Assembly (NCBI RefSeq): GCF_007018905.1
Contig: NZ_CP041402.1
Span: 5,320,001-5,384,000 of the forward strand
Direction: 5' to 3'
From: Tardiphaga sp. vice304
Lineage (GTDB): Bacteria; Pseudomonadota; Alphaproteobacteria; Rhizobiales; Xanthobacteraceae
DNA length: 64,000 bases
The position numbers and the translations under genes are program-made. Position 1 is the first letter of the stretch, and the number at the start of each line of letters is the position of its first letter. Below the pieces are notes generated by a model. It made no database searches. It had not been told where the DNA came from and saw nothing but the letters and a program-made list of their open reading frames with translations. Shown here piece after piece: positions 35,773 through 43,428 of the stretch.

Positions 35773-36591
35773 ATGACTTCTGCGCTGCCTCCCCGTGACT
35801 GGACCGCCATTCACTGGCCCGACATCGCCCGCGGCGAACCCGCCGACTGGATCGCCGTGCTGCCGCTGGCGGCGACCGAGCAGCACGGCCCGCATCTGCC
35901 CATCGGCACCGACATCCTGATCGCCGAAGCCTATCTGGCAGAGGTCCGCAGGCAGCTGGCCGACGAGGTGCCCGCCACCTTCCTGCCGCTGCAACCGGTC
36001 GGCCTCTCGACCGAGCATCTTTCCTTCCCCGGCACGCTGACGCTGCCGACCGACGTCGCGCTGCAGAACTGGATGGCGATCGGCGAAAGCGTGTCGCGCG
36101 CCGGCATCGAGAAACTGGTGATGGTCACCAGCCATGGCGGCAACTCGGCGGCGATGACGCTGGTGGCGCAGGATCTGCGCGCCGAATACGGCATGCTGGT
36201 CGTCGCGACCTCGTGGGCCCGGTTTGGTGCGCCGGACGGGCTGTTCACGGCCGATGAATTGAAACATGGCATTCATGGCGGCGCGGTCGAGACCTCTATC
36301 ATGCAGGCGCGCTATCCGCAGCTGGTGCGCGAGAAGGAGATCGCGAACTTCGCGTCGTCGGCGATCGCCATGGAGCAAGACTACCGCTGGCTGTCGGCCT
36401 CGCGCCCGGCGCCGTTCGCCTGGCAGGCCGAAGACCTCAACCGCTCCGGCGCGATTGGCAACGCCACGCAGGCATCAGCCGAAAAGGGCGAGGCGCTGCT
36501 CGCGCACGGCGCGAAGGCGTTCTGCGAGTTGCTGGAAGACGTCGCGCGATTCGACGTGGCCGCGCTCAGCCATGGACCGAAGAGCGGCTAG
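35773..36591 (+). CDS. Creatininase-family amidohydrolase
   Basis: A 272-residue hydrolase. The metal site motifs EQHGPHLPIGTD and TSHGGNSAA define the creatininase/ArfB/MftE family, whose members open cyclic amides or remove formyl groups. ATG 35773 starts the conserved region; the frame is open 90 bases upstream without similarity. It is divergent from the NMT1/THI5-like transporter operon and may process the imported compound. Specific substrate unknown. Confidence 0.92.
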   Translation: MTSALPPRDWTAIHWPDIARGEPADWIAVLPLAATEQHGPHLPIGTDILIAEAYLAEVRRQLADEVPATFLPLQPVGLSTEHLSFPGTLTLPTDVALQNWMAIGESVSRAGIEKLVMVTSHGGNSAAMTLVAQDLRAEYGMLVVATSWARFGAPDGLFTADELKHGIHGGAVETSIMQARYPQLVREKEIANFASSAIAMEQDYRWLSASRPAPFAWQAEDLNRSGAIGNATQASAEKGEALLAHGAKAFCELLEDVARFDVAALSHGPKSG

Positions 36592-36613
36592 TCGCCACAC
36601 TCTCCGCCGTCAC

Positions 36614-36716
36614 CCTGAGGTGCCGTCGCTGTTGCGACGGCCTCGAAGGATGGCCGCTAGCGCCGGCATCCGTGGCCGCATCCTTCGAGGCTCGTCCTTC
36701 GGACGAGCACCTCAGG
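36614..36716. repeat. Nested inverted-repeat intergenic element
   Basis: CCTGAGGTGC (from 36614) pairs with GCACCTCAGG (36707-36716). Inside, CCTCGAAGGAT (36641-36651) pairs with ATCCTTCGAGG (36680-36690). This CTCGAAGGATG-type palindrome is a dispersed family in related genomes. It follows the creatininase-family gene closely and may act as its terminator. Confidence 0.7.
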
Positions 36717-36873
36717 ATAACGGCCGTGAGTTTGGCTCCGCGCAACGCTTCTCGCAAACCCATGAAACCCTTCGGAAACCAAATAGCCGACCTCTCACTC
36801 GAACCCCGTCCGTGAAGCCTGCGACTACTGGGCATGCGGGCCACACCGGCCGCACCAACGGATGGAGTTTCCC

Positions 36874-37149
36874 ATGTCGATCAAGACCAGGATTGCTGCT
36901 TTCGCTCTCGTCGCGCTGACCGCCGCCGGCACCATCGCTTCCTCGACCCAGCAGGCCGAGGCCAAGGGCCCGGGCTACGGCTACGGCATCGCCGCCGGCC
37001 TCGCCGGCGCCGCCATCGTCGGCAGCGCGATCGCCGCCAGTGACGGCTACGGCTACGGCTACGGCTATGGCTATCGCCGTTGTGGCCTGGTTCGCCAGTA
37101 CGATGCCTGGGGCCACTACGTCGGCCGCACCCGGGTCTGCAACTACTGA
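36874..37149 (+). CDS. Small secreted Gly/Tyr-repeat protein
   Basis: A 91-residue protein from ATG 36874, with GGAG six bases upstream (an ATG four codons earlier lacks a site). Residues 1-31 form a signal peptide (IAAFALVALTAAGTIASS...QAEAK). The mature part has GYGYG stretches, a hydrophobic glycine-alanine segment (IAAGLAGAAIVGSAIAA) and a C-terminal CGLVRQYDAWGHYVGRTRVC module whose two cysteines can bond. Similar short proteins are frequent in Bradyrhizobium-type genomes without known function. Confidence 0.85.
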   Translation: MSIKTRIAAFALVALTAAGTIASSTQQAEAKGPGYGYGIAAGLAGAAIVGSAIAASDGYGYGYGYGYRRCGLVRQYDAWGHYVGRTRVCNY

Positions 37150-37233
37150 GCTTCCCGTCCGACCGAAGTGGATCCGCGTCCGGCACGGGCGCCTCATCCA
37201 CCCCGTGTCGTACCACCCTCCCCGTGTCGCATC

Positions 37234-37262
37234 GACCCGCCCGGCTGTCCCCCGGGCGGGTC
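37234..37262 (+). terminator. Intrinsic-type terminator hairpin
   Basis: GACCCGCCCGG (37234-37244) pairs with CCGGGCGGGTC (37252-37262) around a seven-base loop, 85 bases after the small secreted protein gene. GTCCGTTATTT follows, a weak U-rich tail. Confidence 0.65.
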
Positions 37263-37439
37263 GTCCGTTATTTAGATGTCATCATCTCCTGCCACATCAC
37301 GCTGCCGTTTGCTGCTGATCGAGCCGAAAATTGCTCGCCTTACCGTCGAATCGATGGTTCTTGGATTAAATTGCGATTGGCTAGCCGTTAGCGAATTGCC
37401 GGGAATGACGAGCGATATGAATTTTTTGAGACCGCTGCC

Positions 37440-39410
37440 ATGAAGCGCGTGCTGGCCGGCCTGGCCCTGGGCGCGCTGCTGGACGGCTCCGCCGTCGCGG
37501 CCGATCTGCGCGTGAAGGCGCCGCGCACGACGCCGGCCTATGACTGGAGCGGGTTCTATCTTGGTGGCCATTTCGGCACGGGCGGCGGCAGCTTCGGCCC
37601 CGGCACCAACACGCTGCCCGCGCAGGGCGTGATCTTTCCGCCGACGGTGACCGGGCTGATCGGCGGCTACCAGGCGGGCGTCAACTGGCAGTTGGACAAC
37701 CGCGTGGTGCTCGGCGCTGAACTCGATGCCACCTTCACCAGCCCGCTCGATATCGCACGACAGACGACGGCACCATTCGACACCACCTTCGATTATTTCG
37801 CCACGGCGCGCGGTCGCGTCGGCTACGCCTTTGGCAGCTTCCTGCCCTATGTCACCGGCGGCCTTGCCTGGGGACGCACCCGGCTCGACGTCAACGATGC
37901 CGATGGCAGCGCCATCGCTAGCGCCACGCGGACCAGCCTCGGCTGGACCGCCGGCGCCGGCGTCGAAGTCGCCGTGGGCGGCCCGTGGACCGCCAAGGTG
38001 GAATATTCCTATCTCGATCTGGCGCGGCAACGCTACGGCCTCGCCGACAACGGCCTGCCGGACGTCACCGTGCAGCCCGGCATCCATACGCTGAAAGCGG
38101 GCCTCAATTACCGGTTGGGCGATGTGCCGTGGCTGCCGGCCTCGCCGGTTGCGCGGGCGGCGCTGCCGGAATCCGCCAACTGGAACATCCACGGCCAGAC
38201 CACCTTCATCGCCTCGGCCTATCCGTCGATCCGCTCGCCCTATGCCAGCGCCTACAGCCTGCCGGGCGGGGGCCAGGGCCGCGAGACCTTCACCACCACG
38301 GCTTTCCTCGGCTTCCGGCTGTGGCAGGGCGGCGAGTTCTATCTCAATCCCGAGCTTGCCCAAGGCTTCGGCTTCAACGGCACGCTCGGCATCGCCGGCT
38401 TCCCGAATGGCGAGGCGCAGAAGGCCGGCGGCACCTTCCCGAAGATCCGTCCGCAGCGTTATTACTTCCGCCAGACATTCGGCCTCGGCGGCGAGCAGGA
38501 GGACGTGCCCGACGCCGCCAACCAGCTCGCCGGCCGGCGCGACGTCGATCGCATCACGCTTACGGTCGGGCGCTTTGCGGTCGGCGATTTCTTCGACGGC
38601 AACGCCTATGCGAAAGATCCGCGCGCCGATTTCATGAACTGGGCGATGTGGTCGTCGGCGGCGTTCGACATGCCGGCCGACCTGCCGGGCTTCACCCGCG
38701 GCGCGGTCGTCGAGCTGAACCGCAAGGACTGGGCGGTGCGCGCCGCCGTGCTGCAGGTGCCGTCGGCGCCGAACAGCGACATTCTCACCTTCAATTCGGG
38801 CGGCGTGGTCGCCGAATTCGAGGAGCGTCACCAGATCTTCAACCAGCCCGGCAAACTGCGCCTCGGCGCCTTCGCCAATCGCGGCAACACCGGCAGCTAC
38901 CGCGGCGCGCTGGCGATCGCGGCGGCCGATCCGGCGCTCGATATCACCGACGTCATCGCCAGTATCCGCGGCGTCAATCTGAAATACGGTTTCTACGTCA
39001 ACGCCGAACAGCAGATCGCCACCGATTTCGGCATGTTCGGCCGCTATAGCTGGAACGACGGCCAGAACGAGATCCTGTCCTTCACCGACATCGACCGCAG
39101 CCTGTCGGCCGGCCTCTCGCTCAAGGGTAGTTACTGGGGTCGCGTCAGCGACACGATCGGCCTCGGAGGCGCCATCAACGGCCTCTCGGGCGCGCATCGC
39201 GATTTCCTTGCCGCCGGCGGCCGTGGCCTGCTGATCGGCGACGGCAGGCTGAACTACGGCACCGAACGGATTCTCGAGACGTATTATGCCTATGCGATCA
39301 ACCGGAGCTTTACGTTGACCGCGGATTACCAGTTGATCGCCAACCCCGCCTATAACCGCGACCGCGGCCCGGTGTCGGTGTTTTCCGGGCGATTGCACGG
39401 GGAGTTTTAA
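37440..39410 (+). CDS. Fusion of an Omp25/31-type beta-barrel with an OprB-like carbohydrate porin
   Basis: A 656-residue outer-membrane protein with a signal peptide ending at AVAADL. Residues about 25-230 form an eight-strand Omp25/31-type barrel (YDWSGFYLGGHFGTGGGSFG ... HTLKAGLNYRLG). Residues about 250-656 match OprB-like sugar porins (NWNIHGQTTFIASAYPSIRSPY, LTVGRFAVGDFFDGNAYA, FMNWAMWSSAAFDMPAD) and end in Phe, the BAM recognition residue. The internal barrel ends in YRLG without a stop, so both halves are one polypeptide. It probably admits carbohydrates; the first domain may anchor or gate. Confidence 0.88.
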   Translation: MKRVLAGLALGALLDGSAVAADLRVKAPRTTPAYDWSGFYLGGHFGTGGGSFGPGTNTLPAQGVIFPPTVTGLIGGYQAGVNWQLDNRVVLGAELDATFTSPLDIARQTTAPFDTTFDYFATARGRVGYAFGSFLPYVTGGLAWGRTRLDVNDADGSAIASATRTSLGWTAGAGVEVAVGGPWTAKVEYSYLDLARQRYGLADNGLPDVTVQPGIHTLKAGLNYRLGDVPWLPASPVARAALPESANWNIHGQTTFIASAYPSIRSPYASAYSLPGGGQGRETFTTTAFLGFRLWQGGEFYLNPELAQGFGFNGTLGIAGFPNGEAQKAGGTFPKIRPQRYYFRQTFGLGGEQEDVPDAANQLAGRRDVDRITLTVGRFAVGDFFDGNAYAKDPRADFMNWAMWSSAAFDMPADLPGFTRGAVVELNRKDWAVRAAVLQVPSAPNSDILTFNSGGVVAEFEERHQIFNQPGKLRLGAFANRGNTGSYRGALAIAAADPALDITDVIASIRGVNLKYGFYVNAEQQIATDFGMFGRYSWNDGQNEILSFTDIDRSLSAGLSLKGSYWGRVSDTIGLGGAINGLSGAHRDFLAAGGRGLLIGDGRLNYGTERILETYYAYAINRSFTLTADYQLIANPAYNRDRGPVSVFSGRLHGEF

Positions 39411-39492
39411 AAACTCGTCGTTCCGGGGCGCGGGCGGCGTCAGCCGCACGCGAACACGGAACCTCGAACTGTTTTGCGCTGAACATGTCGGG

Positions 39493-39533
39493 ATTCCGGG
39501 CTCGCTCGCGCTGGCGCGCTCGCGACCCGGAAT
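39493..39533. repeat. Palindromic intergenic sequence
   Basis: ATTCCGGG (39493-39500) pairs with CCCGGAAT (39526-39533), with a further CGCTCGCG-like inner pairing. It lies between the convergent porin and FMN-enzyme genes and may terminate either. Confidence 0.55.
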
Positions 39534-39539
39534 GACAGC

Positions 39540-41168
39540 TTAGCCGACCGCCGCCGCAAACGAATCCGCTCGTGCCATCCCCCACGCCTCGCGAAACCGC
39601 GCGTCGCTGGTACCGTCGAGCAGTTCGCGCGGGCGCAGCGGGGGATACAGCCGCGTGAACGACATCACGTCGGTGCCGGAAGCGCGGTGCGAGAAATGCA
39701 CCGGCTGGATGTCCTGCGGGTGCTCCAGCCCCGCCGCCGCAATCAGTTCGGCCAGCGCGTGCAGGGTCGCCTGATGATAGTTCGCGACGCGATCGGTCTT
39801 CAGCGGCACCACCAAAGCGCGGCTGCGCACCGGGTCCTGCGTGGTGACGCCGGTCGGACAACGATCGGTGTGGCAGCTCAGCGACTGGATACAGCCCAGC
39901 GAGAACATGAAGCCGCGCGCCGAATTGCACCAGTCGGCGCCGAGCGCCATGGCGCGGGCGATATCGAACGCGGTCGCGATCTTGCCGGACGCGCCGATCT
40001 TGATGCGGTCGCGCGCGCCGATGCCGACCAAAGCGTTGTGCACGAAGTTGACGCCCTCGCGCATCGGCATGCCGAGATGGTCCATGAACTCCAGCGGTGC
40101 CGCGCCGGTGCCGCCTTCCTTGCCGTCGACCACGATGAAATCCGGATAGATTCCGGTCTGCAGCATCGCCTTGCAGATCGCGAGAAACTCCCAGGGATGG
40201 CCGATGCAAAGCTTGAAACCGGCCGGCTTGCCGCCGGACAGTCGTCGCATCTCGCCGATGAATTCCATCATCTGGATCGGTGTCGAGAACGCCTTGTGAT
40301 AGGACGGCGAGACGCAGTCCTCGCCCATCGACACACCGCGAATCCGCGAAATCTCTTCCGATACTTTCGCCGCCGGCAGCACGCCGCCGTGGCCGGGCTT
40401 GGCGCCCTGGCTGATCTTCAGCTCGACCATCTTGACCTGCGGGTCGGCGGCGCGCGCTGCGAACTGCTGCGGGTTGAAGGTGCCGTCCTGGTTGCGGCAG
40501 CCGAAATAGCCGGAGCCGATTTCCCAGATCAGGTCGCCGCCCATTTCCTGGTGATACGGGCTGAGGCCGCCCTCGCCGGTGTCATGGGCGAAGTTGCCCT
40601 TTTTCGCGCCGGCATTGAGCGCCCGCACCGCGTTCGGGCTGAGCGCGCCGAAGCTCATCGCCGAGATGTTGAACACCGAGGCCGAATAGGGCCTGGCGCA
40701 ATCCGGCCCGCCGATAGTAACGCGAAAATGTTCTTCGGCGTGCGGCTTCGGCGCCATCGAATGGTGCATCCATTCGTAGCCCTCTTCATAGACGTCGCGC
40801 TGGGTGCCGAACGGGCGCTTGTCGAGCACCATCTTGGCGCGCTGATAGACCAGCGCGCGCGTATCGCGGCTGAACGGCATGCCGTCCTTTTCGCTCTCGA
40901 AGAAATACTGCCGCATCTCCGGCCGGATCTCTTCCAGCAGGAAGCGCAGATGCGCCGAGATCGGATAGTTGCGCAGCACCGCATGGTCTTTTTGCAAGAG
41001 ATCGTGCAGCCCGAGCACGCTCAGCCCGCCGAACACCAGGACAGGTATCACCACTACGTTGATGAGGCGATGATCCGTTACTGCAATACCGAGCAGCAGC
41101 AGGGTCGCGACACAGCAAATGGTCAGCACGATGAAGCGCGGCGTGAAGGGCAGCAAAAACGTTTCCAT
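39540..41168 (-). CDS. Membrane-anchored FMN-binding glutamate-synthase-like protein
   Basis: A 542-residue protein. Residues about 10-55 contain two transmembrane helices. The rest is the GltB-type FMN/alpha-barrel domain, with AKPGHGGVLPAAKVS, VVDGKEGGTGAAPLEF and the iron-sulfur motif C-x5-C-x4-C in GCIQSLSCHTDRCPTG that holds a [3Fe-4S] cluster. No glutamine amidotransferase domain or GltD partner is adjacent, so true glutamate synthesis is doubtful. The next gene on the same strand is fpr, which could supply electrons. Confidence 0.9.
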   Translation of the reverse strand: METFLLPFTPRFIVLTICCVATLLLLGIAVTDHRLINVVVIPVLVFGGLSVLGLHDLLQKDHAVLRNYPISAHLRFLLEEIRPEMRQYFFESEKDGMPFSRDTRALVYQRAKMVLDKRPFGTQRDVYEEGYEWMHHSMAPKPHAEEHFRVTIGGPDCARPYSASVFNISAMSFGALSPNAVRALNAGAKKGNFAHDTGEGGLSPYHQEMGGDLIWEIGSGYFGCRNQDGTFNPQQFAARAADPQVKMVELKISQGAKPGHGGVLPAAKVSEEISRIRGVSMGEDCVSPSYHKAFSTPIQMMEFIGEMRRLSGGKPAGFKLCIGHPWEFLAICKAMLQTGIYPDFIVVDGKEGGTGAAPLEFMDHLGMPMREGVNFVHNALVGIGARDRIKIGASGKIATAFDIARAMALGADWCNSARGFMFSLGCIQSLSCHTDRCPTGVTTQDPVRSRALVVPLKTDRVANYHQATLHALAELIAAAGLEHPQDIQPVHFSHRASGTDVMSFTRLYPPLRPRELLDGTSDARFREAWGMARADSFAAAVG

Positions 41169-41253
41169 GAATCCCCGCTTTTTAATGGCTTCAACGAGCT
41201 TTACACCATTTCAGGTGACACGGGGATCACAACGCGCCTCGCCCCAAACGACA

Positions 41254-41277
41254 AAACCCGCGCCGGGGCGCGGGTTT
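41254..41277 (-). terminator. Intrinsic terminator of fpr
   Basis: A perfect ten-base stem, AAACCCGCGC / GCGCGGGTTT, with a four-base loop. On the minus strand it is followed by a T-rich run. It sits 23 bases beyond the fpr stop. Confidence 0.88.
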
Positions 41278-41299
41278 CGGGATGCGATAGGTAGGCGGT

Positions 41300-42073
41300 T
41301 CAGCGCTCGACGAAAGCCTTCTCGATCACGAAATGGCCGGGCGTGCTGGTGCTGCCTTCGGTGAAGCCGCGGCTCTCGAACAGGTTCTTGAGGTCTTCCA
41401 GCATGTGCGGGCTGCCGCACATCATGACGCGGTCTTCCTCGATGTTCAGCGGCTTAAGGCCGATGTCATTGAACAGCCGCTCGGAGGTGATCAGGTCGGT
41501 GATGCGGCCGCGGTTGCGGAACGGCTCACGGGTCACCGTCGGGTAATAGATTAACTTGTCCTGCATCAGCTCGCCGAACAATTCGTCCTTCTGCAGCGTC
41601 TCGACCAGGCGTTCGCCATAGGCCAGTTCGGACACCTGGCGGCAGCCATGCACCAGCACGACGTGCTCGTATTTGTCGTAGATTTCCGGATCCTTGATCA
41701 GGCTGGCAAAAGGCGCGAGGCCGGTGCCGGTCGACAGCAGCAGCAGTCGCTTGCCGGGCAGCAGATTGTCGTTGATCAGCGTGCCGACCGCCTTGCGGCC
41801 GACCAGGATGGTGTCGCCTTCCTTGATCTTCTGCAGCCGCGAGGTCAGCGGGCCGTTCGGCACCTTGATGGAGAAGAACTCCAGCTCCGGCTCATGATTG
41901 GCGCTCGCCATGCTGTAGGCGCGCAGCAGCGGCTTGCCCTCGACTTCGAGGCCGATCATCACGAACTGGCCGTTCTGGAAGCGGAAGCCGGCATCGCGGG
42001 TGGCGGTGAAGGAGAAAAGCGTGTCCGTCCAGTGCTTGACGGAAAGAACTGTCGCGTGATGGAAGGCGCTCAT
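41300..42073 (-). CDS. fpr: Ferredoxin/flavodoxin-NADP+ reductase
   Basis: A 257-residue FAD enzyme. RAYSMAS binds FAD, and GTGLAPFASLIKDPE and MMCGSPHMLEDL bind NADPH. The C-terminus AFVER is the bacterial (subclass I) Fpr form. It shuttles electrons between NADPH and ferredoxin or flavodoxin, often in oxidative-stress defence. Its own terminator follows, so it is transcribed as a single gene upstream of the FMN protein. Confidence 0.95.
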   Translation of the reverse strand: MSAFHHATVLSVKHWTDTLFSFTATRDAGFRFQNGQFVMIGLEVEGKPLLRAYSMASANHEPELEFFSIKVPNGPLTSRLQKIKEGDTILVGRKAVGTLINDNLLPGKRLLLLSTGTGLAPFASLIKDPEIYDKYEHVVLVHGCRQVSELAYGERLVETLQKDELFGELMQDKLIYYPTVTREPFRNRGRITDLITSERLFNDIGLKPLNIEEDRVMMCGSPHMLEDLKNLFESRGFTEGSTSTPGHFVIEKAFVER

Positions 42074-42420
42074 GAGATCTGACTATCCGGTAAGGGCTTT
42101 GTAGAACAATTCTATCGTTCGGCTGGGTCGGGGCGCTGAGAAACCCTTGCAGCTATTGGCTATTTCGGGTTTCTCGCAGCTGCGAGTTGACAATTAGTCA
42201 AAGAACCCTTGCAGCGCAATTGCGGACTCAGCGAGGCGGGCGATTAATTTCAGAATCAGGCTAACGAGGCAAGGAAACCGCAGCATTGAGCCAGATCAGA
42301 CGGATCCAGCGTCGCGTCCCGGACGGAAGCAAGCTGGGTCGCCCGACTGGCGAGGTGGCTGCGGATCCGGTACAATCGCACTATAATACCTTTTCGGGGA
42401 CTACCCCAACGGTTTGATCG
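42074..42420. other. Divergent intergenic region upstream of fpr and the ATP-grasp gene
   Basis: A 347-base gap. TATAAT at 42382-42387 lies 33 bases before the ATP-grasp ATG and could be its -10, with no good -35. Nearby CAGAATCAGG and TTGACAATTAG-type AT-rich stretches are candidate control sites. Two related segments, AACCCTTGCAGC (about 42142) and GAACCCTTGCAGCGC (about 42206), form a direct repeat that may be a paired binding site. No RNA gene recognised. Confidence 0.5.
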
Positions 42421-43428
42421 ATGCATCCCCTTCAACGGCTTCGGGCGATCAAGCCCGCTTACTACCCGGACCAGTCAATCTATGCGGAATACGCATGCGA
42501 CGTGCTGGGGCTGGATTTCAGCGAAATGGATGACGGAACCGGGTTGGCCTTCACCGTCGGCTCGCACGGCGGCAGCGTCGCGTTCGGCGCCGGGCGCGGC
42601 TCTTTCTTCCCGCAAAACAGCGCCACCGCGGCGACGCTGGCCAACGACAAATATCTGGCCGGCGTGGTGATGGCCCGCGCCGGCGTGGCGACCCTGGGCG
42701 GGCAGTATTTTTTCCTGCACGAGCGCTATAGCGCCCGCCGCCCGCCGGGCCACGAGCGCGCCGACGCGATCGCGCATCTGCACGATCTGGGTGGCACCGC
42801 CTTCCTCAAGCCGCTGGCAGGCTCGCGCGGCGATTTCGCCCAGCCCGTCGAAGGCGACGCCGCACTTCGCGCCTATCTCAATGAGGTCTCGCGCTATTAT
42901 GATGCCGTTCTGATGCAGCCGGTCGTGGATGGCCGGGAATACCGCGTCTTCCTGCTCGACGGCGAGGTGCTGTACACGGTGCGGAAGATGCCGCCGGTGC
43001 TGGTCGGCGACGGCGTACGGACGATCGGCGAACTGCTCGGCAGCGATGCGGCGGCGCTGGCGCAGCGCGGTATTTCTTCCCTGCCCGGCGCGGTCGATGC
43101 CGCCCTGCTTGGCCGGATCTTGCCGGATGGCGCATCGTGGCGCATACCCGGACGCATGAATCGCAGCGCCGGTGGCAGCATGCACTTCGCCGATCCCGAC
43201 CATGCCGAGGCGGCCTTCGAGGTTGCACGCCGTGCCGCCACGGCGCTCGGGCTGCGCGCCGCGGGGATCGACCTGTTCACGGACATCGCGGACGATCCCG
43301 CCGACATCCGCGTCATCGAGGTCAACGCCAATCCCTCGATCCGCTTTCTCGAGGACAGCGGCCGCGACGATCTGATCGTCAGGGTCTGGCGCCACACATT
43401 TGCATCGATCGGACTGCTCGATGTTTAA
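42421..43428 (+). CDS. ATP-grasp ligase resembling the cyanophycin synthetase ATP-grasp domain
   Basis: A 335-residue protein. NDKYLAGVVMARAGV, FLKPLAGSRGDFAQPV, QPVVDGREYRVFLLDGEVLYTVRKMPPVLVGDGVRTIGELL and VIEVNANPSIRFLED correspond in order to ATP-grasp ATP- and Mg-binding motifs. The VGDGxxTIxEL string is characteristic of the CphA/glutathione-synthetase-like subgroup. The next gene, a Mur-type ligase, begins eight bases before its stop, reproducing the ATP-grasp-then-Mur order of CphA in two polypeptides. It likely forms an amide or isopeptide bond; substrates unknown. Confidence 0.85.
   Translation: MHPLQRLRAIKPAYYPDQSIYAEYACDVLGLDFSEMDDGTGLAFTVGSHGGSVAFGAGRGSFFPQNSATAATLANDKYLAGVVMARAGVATLGGQYFFLHERYSARRPPGHERADAIAHLHDLGGTAFLKPLAGSRGDFAQPVEGDAALRAYLNEVSRYYDAVLMQPVVDGREYRVFLLDGEVLYTVRKMPPVLVGDGVRTIGELLGSDAAALAQRGISSLPGAVDAALLGRILPDGASWRIPGRMNRSAGGSMHFADPDHAEAAFEVARRAATALGLRAAGIDLFTDIADDPADIRVIEVNANPSIRFLEDSGRDDLIVRVWRHTFASIGLLDV

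Noticed and set aside
37272..39449. 725-codon minus-strand frame opposite the porin fusion
   Set aside because: It is a shadow frame; the plus strand has a signal peptide, two barrel families and a terminal Phe.
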